NCBI GenBank assembly: GCA_903845315.1 | Contig: CAIMWY010000466.1 | Span: forward strand, 1-9,608 | Direction: 5' to 3' | Source of the DNA: an uncultured Burkholderiales bacterium | GTDB taxonomy: Bacteria > Pseudomonadota > Gammaproteobacteria > Burkholderiales > Burkholderiaceae | Length of the DNA stretch: 9,608 nucleotides | Shown: one piece after another, positions 1 through 5,177 of the stretch | Numbering within the stretch: the first letter of the stretch is position 1 | Layout of the letters: each line of letters begins with the position of its first letter | Translations under genes and position numbers: made by a program | The notes under the pieces: generated by a model | What the model saw: the letters and a program-made list of their open reading frames with translations, nothing else | Told to the model about the DNA's origin: nothing | The model's database searches: none

Positions 1-108
1 GAAGTCTTCAATGCTTTCAAAAAGGCGCAAAAGCACACGGCTTTGGCCGATGTGCATGAGTCCATCGACGAACTCATGCACTACCGTGAGCACTTTTTGA
101 AACTTTAA
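1..108 (+). CDS. C-terminal end of an unrecognised protein (5' truncated by window)
   Basis: Reading from base 1 gives 35 sense codons and a TAA stop at 106-108; the start lies outside the window. The visible peptide begins [10 protein letters not shown] and ends HYREHFLKL. It is polar and probably helical, with a His/Glu-rich segment ([13 protein letters not shown]). I do not recognise the family. The codon choice (CAC, GAG, TTG, GCT) matches the neighbouring genes, which supports real coding. A short hairpin (109-114 with 119-124) follows the stop but has no T-tract, so transcription may continue toward the helicase gene. Confidence 0.6.
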   Translation, partial: EVFNAFKKAQKHTALADVHESIDELMHYREHFLKL

Positions 109-286
109 TTCGGGTTTCCCCGGATCTATGCCATAATATTGGAAGCTGCACACGATGATGTGCACGCTTCATCGCACATCTACCTCACACACAAGGGTTC
201 ACACAGTGAGCCGCCCGCGCCGAGCACGGCGTAGAACTTCGTTTGATGGTTGATGTTGTTCAACCCTCGACGGAGCCGCCGCAACA
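109..286 (+). promoter_or_regulatory. Leader region of the RNA helicase gene with alternative hairpins
   Basis: This gap of about 180 bases has no supportable gene but contains several inverted repeats. A possible -10 box (CATAAT, 132-137) has only a weak -35 match about 17 bp upstream. Downstream are tgcaca 147-152 with tgtgca 159-164, and an overlapping alternative, gatgtgc 157-163 with gcacatc 174-180; the two cannot form together. Further on are cgccg 218-222 with cggcg 227-231, and ggttga 248-253 with tcaacc 260-265. Long structured leaders are known for some cold-inducible RNA helicase genes such as E. coli deaD; the parallel here is inference. Confidence 0.4.
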
Positions 287-2101
287 ATGCGAGCGGACGT
301 GAAAATGACCGACTCTTTTGAGCTGGGCACTGCTGTGCCAGCTGAACTTTCTATTGCTGTTGATGACGAGGGCTTCACGCTTGAGTTAGCAGTAATTAAC
401 GAGCCTGTGGTGCCTGCGGCACCCAATGGGTTCAAACTCTTAGGACTTGCGCCTGAGTTGATTGCTGCTGTGGGGGACTTGGGCTATACCCAACCCACCA
501 CCGTGCAATCCAAAACCATTCCATTGGCCATGAACGACGGTGCCGCTGGCAAGTTCAACGACCTGATGGTGTCGAGCCAAACCGGTAGCGGTAAGACAGC
601 CGCCTTCTTGTTGCCTGTGCTCAACACCCTGATCGCACAAATGCACGCCCAAGACGCCAAAGAAACGGCTGAATGGGAAGCTGTGGTGGCCGAGGCTGCT
701 GCCAAAGGTGAACCTGCGCCTAAGCGTGCACGTCGTAAAGATCCCACCAACCCCCGCAACTTCAAGGCACCAACACCTGGCGCTTTGATCGTTTGTCCGA
801 CCCGTGAATTGGCTCAGCAGGTGGCGCATGACGCCATTGGCTTGGTCACACACTGCCGTGGTTTGCGCGTGGCCAACGTGGTGGGCGGTATGCCTTACCA
901 GTTGCAAATTGCCAAACTGCAAAATGCCAACTTGGTGGTGGCAACGCCCGGGCGTTTGCTTGACTTGCAGCGTTCCATGCAAATCAAACTCGATCAAGTT
1001 CAATTCTTGGTGGTTGACGAAGCTGACCGCATGTTGGATCTGGGCTTCTCCGACGATTTGGCCGAAATCAACCAACTCACCATCCAGCGTCGCCAGACCA
1101 TGATGTTCAGCGCCACGTTTGCGCCGCGCATTCAGCAATTGGCAACACGCGTGATGCGTGAGCCCCAGCGTGTGCAAATCGACTCACCGCAAGAGAAACA
1201 CAACAACATTCGCCAAATCTTGCATTGGGCCGACAACGCAACGCACAAGCGCCGCCTGTTGGATCATCTTTTGCGTGACACCACCATTGACCAAGCCATT
1301 GTCTTTGCCAGCACCCAAATCGAGTGCGACGGTTTGGCCAATGACTTGCAGCAAGACGGCTTTTCTGCTGTGGCATTGCACGGTGCTTTGAGTCAAGGTT
1401 TACGCAACCGTCGTTTGATGGCATTGCGCCAAGGCCAAGTTCAGATCTTGGTTGCTACCGATGTGGCTGCTCGTGGGATTGACGTGCCCACCATCACCCA
1501 CGTGTTCAACTTTGGCTTGCCCATGAAGTCGGAAGACTACACCCACCGAATTGGCCGCACGGGTCGTGCTGGGCGTGATGGTTTGGCTGTGACCTTGGCG
1601 GAGTTCCGTGACAAACGCAAAATTTTTGACATCGAAGCCTTCACACGTCAGCCCTTCACGGCTGAAGTGATCCCGGGCCTAGAGCCCACCCAGCGTGTTG
1701 AACGTGGTCGTGACTTTGCCCCGCGCAAAGGCGGCGGTAAATTTGACGGTCGCCGTGGTGGCAACTTCGGTGGCGGTGGCGGCGGTGGCTTTGGCGGCAA
1801 TGACCGTTTTGACAACCGCAAAGCTGGCAACTCTTTTGAAGCCCGTCAAGGTGGTGCACCTCGCGGTGGTTTTGGCGAAGGCCAGAGCCAAGGTCGCGGT
1901 GGTTTTGGTGGCGGTCAAGGCTTTGCCCATCCCGCAGGCCCACGCAGCTTTGACGATCGTCCTGCGCGCGGCCCACGTCAAGCTGGTTTCGAAGCCGGTC
2001 GCACGCCGTTTGACAGGCCTGCTCGCCCGGCAGGCAAACCCTTCGGCGGGGGTGGATTTGATGCAAAAAAACGCAGTCCTAAGCCGCGCTTTGACCGTTA
2101 A
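287..2101 (+). CDS. DEAD-box ATP-dependent RNA helicase, RhlE-like, with RGG-rich tail
   Basis: ATP-dependent RNA unwinding or remodelling enzyme of helicase superfamily 2, cytoplasmic, with likely roles in ribosome assembly or RNA turnover. All core motifs are present in the 604 residues: a Q-motif region (about 49-80), motif I QTGSGKT (98-104), PTREL (171-175), TPGR (220-223), DEAD (244-247), SAT (275-277), ATDVAARGID (390-399) and HRIGRTGRAGR (420-430). Between motifs I and Ia lies an insert of roughly 35 residues, Ala/Glu-rich and then basic (about 118-160). The tail from about 470 to 604 is Gly/Arg/Phe-rich, including a run of seven glycines near 495-501, and resembles RGG RNA-binding tails. 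ATG 287 is used here. ATG 305 (MTDSFELG) is a reasonable alternative; neither has a strong Shine-Dalgarno, and an in-frame stop at 251 excludes an earlier start. The family assignment is firm; RhlE versus another DEAD subgroup is less certain, so no symbol is given. Confidence 0.96.
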   Translation: MRADVKMTDSFELGTAVPAELSIAVDDEGFTLELAVINEPVVPAAPNGFKLLGLAPELIAAVGDLGYTQPTTVQSKTIPLAMNDGAAGKFNDLMVSSQTGSGKTAAFLLPVLNTLIAQMHAQDAKETAEWEAVVAEAAAKGEPAPKRARRKDPTNPRNFKAPTPGALIVCPTRELAQQVAHDAIGLVTHCRGLRVANVVGGMPYQLQIAKLQNANLVVATPGRLLDLQRSMQIKLDQVQFLVVDEADRMLDLGFSDDLAEINQLTIQRRQTMMFSATFAPRIQQLATRVMREPQRVQIDSPQEKHNNIRQILHWADNATHKRRLLDHLLRDTTIDQAIVFASTQIECDGLANDLQQDGFSAVALHGALSQGLRNRRLMALRQGQVQILVATDVAARGIDVPTITHVFNFGLPMKSEDYTHRIGRTGRAGRDGLAVTLAEFRDKRKIFDIEAFTRQPFTAEVIPGLEPTQRVERGRDFAPRKGGGKFDGRRGGNFGGGGGGGFGGNDRFDNRKAGNSFEARQGGAPRGGFGEGQSQGRGGFGGGQGFAHPAGPRSFDDRPARGPRQAGFEAGRTPFDRPARPAGKPFGGGGFDAKKRSPKPRFDR

Positions 2102-2126
2102 AGCCTAAGCACTTATCGTGCAAAGC

Positions 2127-2158
2127 AGGCCAGTTGTTTCGGCAACTGGCCTTTTTTT
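2127..2158 (+). terminator. Intrinsic terminator of the DEAD-box helicase gene
   Basis: A perfect 10-bp stem (aggccagttg 2127-2136 with caactggcct 2143-2152), a 6-nt loop and a run of seven T (2152-2158) lie 26 bases after the helicase stop codon. This is a textbook Rho-independent terminator for the plus strand. There is no good T-tract in the other direction. Confidence 0.93.
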
Positions 2159-2240
2159 GTGCGCCCTAGTTCAGACAAAAATCAAGGACAACATGGCCGC
2201 ATCATCGATCAGATTGATCACGGCATAGTTGGCCAGTCGG

Positions 2241-2270
2241 TATAAAACCAAGGTGGCTGTATCTAGCCAC
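2241..2270 (-). terminator. Possible intrinsic terminator of the 201-residue membrane-protein gene
   Basis: On the minus strand a 6-bp stem (plus-strand gtggct 2253-2258 with agccac 2265-2270, 6-nt loop) is followed by a T-rich stretch read from tataaaaccaag (2241-2252). It lies about 20 bases beyond the stop codon of the gene ending at 2293. The stem is short and the T-tract interrupted, so this is weaker than the other terminators in the window. Confidence 0.4.
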
Positions 2271-2292
2271 TGGGGACTTGATGCATAGTCGT

Positions 2293-2898
2293 TCAAGGCG
2301 CGTCTTTCTTGTTGTCAAGATCCGTCAATCGCTGACGCAGGACGTCCAATTCATGCTGATAGCCTTTGGCATCGCCGTAGTCGACAAACCCGGCGTAATA
2401 AGGATGCGCGTGCAGTACTTTGCGGGCGTGCTTGATGGGACACCAGTACATCTCTGTGCGTGCCACGATCTCGCGCGAATAAGCCATCAAGCCATTGCCG
2501 TATGAGCAATATGCGCAGTTGATCTTCTCAATCACATTCAAGTAGGCCAAGTGGGTGCGGTCGTAGATGAAATAATCCTGACGCTTGACCAATGCAATGC
2601 CGTAAGCGGTGAAACAAATGTGTTGATACACCGTCACAAACAGGTCCAGCACGAGCATGGGAAGTAGCACAGCGTAAATCACAGGCGCTGTGACAACGCT
2701 CAACCAGTTTGAACTGAGCATGTATTGGATCAAGCCGGTCTTGAAACGACGGTGTTGGGCCAAGACTTCACGTTCAAAGCGCACACGCTGGTCTTCAAAG
2801 TCGGCTTGCAACTCGGCGCGCCTGCGCTTAGTTTCTTCCTCGATCTGGTGTTCTATCTCGCGGATGCGATCAAGCAATTCACTGATTTTGGGATTCAT
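2293..2898 (-). CDS. Uncharacterised membrane-associated protein with N-terminal coiled coil and paired cysteines
   Basis: A 201-residue protein of unknown function. Residues 3-50 are a charged, heptad-like helix rich in Glu/Arg (probable coiled coil). Residues about 66-105 are hydrophobic and could form one or two membrane segments. A soluble part follows with CAYCSYGNG (CxxC at 128-131) and YWCPIKHAR (Cys153, His157), and then a polar C-terminal helix. The CxxC plus CPIKH arrangement suggests metal binding or redox chemistry, but this is inference. From memory, proteins with this Tyr/Cys pattern are annotated as hypothetical in other proteobacteria; I cannot confirm this here. AAAGG sits 6 bases before the ATG and supports the start. 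The gene stands alone, convergent with the helicase gene and divergent from the 56-residue ORF. Confidence 0.85.
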   Translation of the reverse strand: MNPKISELLDRIREIEHQIEEETKRRRAELQADFEDQRVRFEREVLAQHRRFKTGLIQYMLSSNWLSVVTAPVIYAVLLPMLVLDLFVTVYQHICFTAYGIALVKRQDYFIYDRTHLAYLNVIEKINCAYCSYGNGLMAYSREIVARTEMYWCPIKHARKVLHAHPYYAGFVDYGDAKGYQHELDVLRQRLTDLDNKKDAP

Positions 2899-2961
2899 AC
2901 CGACCTTTGTTTCAAGAGATTATGGGTGCACAAGGGTATAAATCGGGCTCAACCTGTGGCC

Positions 2962-2967
2962 TAATAT
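2962..2967 (+). promoter_or_regulatory. Possible -10 box for the small basic protein gene
   Basis: TAATAT differs from the sigma-70 consensus TATAAT at two positions and lies 30 bases before the ATG at 2998. No good -35 element is seen 16-18 bp upstream, so support is modest. Confidence 0.3.
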
Positions 2968-2997
2968 ATGGTTTTAAACCTTTCTCTGGAAAATTAA

Positions 2998-3168
2998 ATG
3001 GGCAACAAAATCGTCACCGAAGCCGACCGCAAGCGCACACCTGCTCCTACCCCCTTGCCAGGTACCACCCCACGCACCGGTGGCCGTGGTCAACGCATCA
3101 GCTTAGAGCGCGGTGTCGCCACCCGCAGCAAAAAGAATCCAGGTAAACGCTCAAACAAAGGCGGTTAA
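2998..3168 (+). CDS. Small, highly basic, disordered protein of unknown function (56 aa)
   Basis: An ORF of 56 codons, MGNKIVTEADRKRTPAP at the start and KKNPGKRSNKGG at the end. It has about a dozen Lys/Arg, many Pro, Gly and Thr, no cysteine or aromatic residue, and no hydrophobic core, so it is probably disordered and may bind nucleic acid or the ribosome (inference). I do not recognise it; it does not match the bTHX pattern I know. Support for real coding: its own upstream region with a possible -10 box, a weak GGA about 10 bases before ATG, codon use like the neighbours, and a strong terminator 22 bases after the stop. It stands alone between a divergent gene and the convergent min operon. 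Confidence 0.72.
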   Translation: MGNKIVTEADRKRTPAPTPLPGTTPRTGGRGQRISLERGVATRSKKNPGKRSNKGG

Positions 3169-3189
3169 TTTGCTGATGTCTGCGACGAC

Positions 3190-3223
3190 AAAAAGAAAGC
3201 GTCCCTCGGGACGCTTTCTTTTT
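3190..3223. terminator. Bidirectional intrinsic terminator shared by the small basic protein gene and minCDE
   Basis: A 15-16 bp perfect inverted repeat (3190-3205 with 3208-3223; core gaaagcgtccc / gggacgctttc) closes a tight loop. It has a T-run at the 3' side on both strands. It lies 22 bases after the 56-codon gene on the plus strand and 22 bases after minE on the minus strand, so it serves both converging transcripts. Confidence 0.95.
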
Positions 3224-3245
3224 AGGGCATCTAACTGAATAGGCT

Positions 3246-3500
3246 TTATGCGTCAGGTAATTCAATCTTGACTTCAAGCACTTCCAAGTTGTCGTGACGT
3301 TCAAAGTTGACCTTGATGTCGTCTGGATTGATCTTCACGTACTTTGAGAGGACCGCCACCAAATCGCGTTGCAAGGCAGGCAGGTAGTCGGGTTGTGTGT
3401 TGCGATCCGAACGTTCATGGGTGAGGATGAACTGCAAACGCTCTTTGGCAACACTGGCGGTTTTTTTCTTTTCACCGAGCAAAAAAGATAGGAGGGACAT
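3246..3500 (-). CDS. minE: Cell division topological specificity factor MinE
   Basis: MinE stimulates the MinD ATPase and displaces MinC, driving pole-to-pole oscillation that keeps the Z ring at midcell. The 84-residue length is typical. The N-terminal amphipathic membrane-targeting segment MSLLSFLLG (1-9) is followed by the MinD-contact helix (about 18-30, [13 protein letters not shown]) and the C-terminal alpha/beta dimerisation domain (about 36-82). The start lies 3 bases after the minD stop, with a GGTGGG-like ribosome site inside the end of minD, indicating coupled translation. It is the last gene of the operon. Confidence 0.98.
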   Translation of the reverse strand: MSLLSFLLGEKKKTASVAKERLQFILTHERSDRNTQPDYLPALQRDLVAVLSKYVKINPDDIKVNFERHDNLEVLEVKIELPDA

Positions 3501-3503
3501 GAC

Positions 3504-4319
3504 TTATTTCCCACCAAAAATACGTTTCAGAAAACTAGGTTTGACATGTTCTGTGAATCGCATGGGCAAGTCTTCACCCAAGAAGCGACTGATCACATCT
3601 TTGTAGGCTTCGGACACATCGGTGTTGACCAAGTGAACGGCAGGTAAGCCTTGGTTGGAAGCGGTCAGAACGGTTTCTGATTCAGGAATCACACCGATCA
3701 AGGGTATGCGCAAAATGTCTTGGATATCTTCCAATGACAGCATTTGGCCTTCTTCCACACGGCTGGGGTTGTAGCGCGTGATCAGCAAATGCTCTTTGAT
3801 GGGAGTGTCCCCCTTGATGGCGCGTTGGGTTTTGCTGCTGAGCATGCCCAAAATGCGGTCAGAGTCACGCACCGAAGACACTTCGGGGTTGGTCACCACC
3901 AAGGCTTCATCGGCGAAGTGCATGGCCATCATGGCGCCGACTTCGATGCCAGCAGGTGAATCGCACACGATGTAGTCAAAACCCATGCCTTTGAGTTCAG
4001 TCAGCACGCGCTCCACGCCGTCTTGGGTCAGGGCGTCTTTGTCGCGGGTTTGGGACGCAGCCAGCACAAACAAGTTGTCGCACTGCTTGTCTTTGATCAA
4101 GGCTTGGTTCAGGGTGGCTTCGCCATTGATGACGTTGATGAAGTCATAGACCACACGACGTTCGCAGCCCATGATCAGGTCTAGGTTACGTAGGCCGACG
4201 TCAAAGTCAATGACCACCGTTTTGAAACCGCGCAAGGCCAAGCCAGACGAAAAACTGGCGCTGGTCGTGGTCTTGCCCACGCCGCCCTTGCCAGAAGTGA
4301 CCACAACGATTTTTGCCAT
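3504..4319 (-). CDS. minD: Septum site-determining ATPase MinD
   Basis: A membrane-cycling ParA-type ATPase that recruits MinC to the membrane and is released by MinE. The 271 residues contain the deviant Walker A motif KGGVGKT (11-17, with both the signature and the catalytic lysine), the VIDFDVGLRNLD region near 37-48, and the D-x-P-A-G segment (CDSPAGIE). The last 12 residues, KPSFLKRIFGGK, form the expected amphipathic membrane-targeting helix. AAGG lies about 8 bases before the ATG. There are 41 bases between minC and minD. All key residues expected of an active MinD are present. Confidence 0.98.
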   Translation of the reverse strand: MAKIVVVTSGKGGVGKTTTSASFSSGLALRGFKTVVIDFDVGLRNLDLIMGCERRVVYDFINVINGEATLNQALIKDKQCDNLFVLAASQTRDKDALTQDGVERVLTELKGMGFDYIVCDSPAGIEVGAMMAMHFADEALVVTNPEVSSVRDSDRILGMLSSKTQRAIKGDTPIKEHLLITRYNPSRVEEGQMLSLEDIQDILRIPLIGVIPESETVLTASNQGLPAVHLVNTDVSEAYKDVISRFLGEDLPMRFTEHVKPSFLKRIFGGK

Positions 4320-4340
4320 GAAGTAAGCCTTTGGTTGTTC

Positions 4341-4363
4341 TGAAAAATCAATTGGTGATTTTA
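4341..4363 (-). repeat. Small AT-rich inverted repeat at the minC stop codon
   Basis: aaaatca (4344-4350) and tgatttt (4356-4362) form a 7-bp inverted repeat with a 5-base spacer, overlapping the minC stop codon in the minC-minD gap. Read on the minus strand it is followed by one further T. With a single G-C pair it is a weak structure; at most it could cause pausing or affect mRNA processing. Confidence 0.35.
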
Positions 4364-5104
4364 CAACCGCTGCATCACCAACTTATCACCCAACAAAGAG
4401 ATTTGGGCGGGCTTGCCTGCCACTTCCGTGGGTAAGGGTGTATCACTGGTTCGGTAGGTGCCAGCGACCGACACCAACTCTGCTTCGAGTGACAAGGTGA
4501 AGATACGTGCATCTTCATTCCCGCGCGCGCCCGCAATGGCTTTGCCACGCAATGGGGCATACACATGGATGTGGCCATCGGCCATGATCTCGGCACCTGG
4601 GTTGACCATCGCCAGCACGATCAAGTCACGCCCTTTGGCGTAGACGTGTTGGCCTGAGCGCAAAGGCTTGTCGATGACCATGGCGCCGAGTGGCGCAGCG
4701 GGCACTTCACGCACCACTTCGACTTCGCGGATCACCTCTTGCACCACCGTCTCCACGCGATTTGGGGCAGTAGTTTGGGTGCTCAGGTCATGCGCCTCGA
4801 ACAGTCCCGCTTGCTGCGCATGGGCGATGTGGTGGGCTTGTGCCCCACGAACGGCCACGGGCACCATGCGGTGCTGGCGTAACAGCGCACAGATGTGATG
4901 GAAGTTCAACTCTGCCTCAGATGGCTCTAGGGCATGGAGGTCAATCACCACGGGGTCGTTGTCAAAAAAATCAGGTGTATCCCCTAGGCGACGGGTTAAA
5001 TCCGCTTCCAGTAGAGAGATGTCATGCGTTTTGAGTACAAAAGCAACCAAAGGCAGCGAGGCGCTCTTGATCTCGTAGGCGTGGGGCTCGGCGGCTTGGC
5101 TCAT
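4361..5104 (-). CDS. minC: Septum site-determining protein MinC (FtsZ assembly inhibitor)
   Basis: MinC, carried by MinD, blocks FtsZ polymer assembly near the poles. The protein is 247 residues from ATG 5104. The N-terminal FtsZ-inhibiting domain spans about 10-110 (begins YEIKSASLPLVAFVL). A Glu/Val-rich linker (about 115-135) leads to the C-terminal beta-helix domain (about 140-245), which has the family signature RSGQHVYAKGRDLIVL...GAEIMADGHIHVYAPLRG. The frame stays open up to 5470, but that extension would run into the oppositely oriented receptor gene and has no MinC character, so ATG 5104 (MSQAAEPHAYE) is preferred. No clear Shine-Dalgarno or -35/-10 pair is visible upstream. Confidence 0.97.
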   Translation of the reverse strand: MSQAAEPHAYEIKSASLPLVAFVLKTHDISLLEADLTRRLGDTPDFFDNDPVVIDLHALEPSEAELNFHHICALLRQHRMVPVAVRGAQAHHIAHAQQAGLFEAHDLSTQTTAPNRVETVVQEVIREVEVVREVPAAPLGAMVIDKPLRSGQHVYAKGRDLIVLAMVNPGAEIMADGHIHVYAPLRGKAIAGARGNEDARIFTLSLEAELVSVAGTYRTSDTPLPTEVAGKPAQISLLGDKLVMQRL

Positions 5105-5141
5105 GGGGCGAACAAAGGAAAAGTAAAAGCCAGACTTTACA

Positions 5142-5163
5142 CGGCAAGGGCTTTGCCTTGCCG
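5142..5163. promoter_or_regulatory. Palindrome in the minC / receptor divergent region (possible operator)
   Basis: cggcaagg (5142-5149) and ccttgccg (5156-5163) form a perfect 8-bp inverted repeat with a 6-base spacer, centred in the 73-bp gap between two divergent genes. It lacks a T-tract on either strand, which argues against a terminator. It lies just before a -10-like TAAACT (5165-5170) facing the receptor gene, so a repressor or activator site is plausible. It matches no operator I know; it is not a Fur-type AT-rich box. Confidence 0.4.
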
Positions 5164-5177
5164 CTAAACTTTTCGGC

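Noticed and set aside
440..1177. Long open frame of 245 codons on the minus strand inside the helicase gene.
   Set aside because: His/Gln/Cys-rich composition without domain character, fully antisense to a gene with all DEAD-box motifs; an artefact of codon bias.
2171..2296. Minus-strand 41-codon ORF with TTG start overlapping the stop of the 201-residue membrane-protein gene; the peptide looks somewhat hydrophobic (LVLYRLANYAVINLI).
   Set aside because: Only a TTG start, no ribosome site, and a likely terminator for the upstream gene lies inside it. Chance reading is more likely than a small membrane protein or a frameshifted extension.
5105..5177. Fur box or cobalamin riboswitch in front of the TonB receptor.
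   Set aside because: No AT-rich Fur-like 19-mer and the gap of 73 bases is too short for a cobalamin riboswitch.
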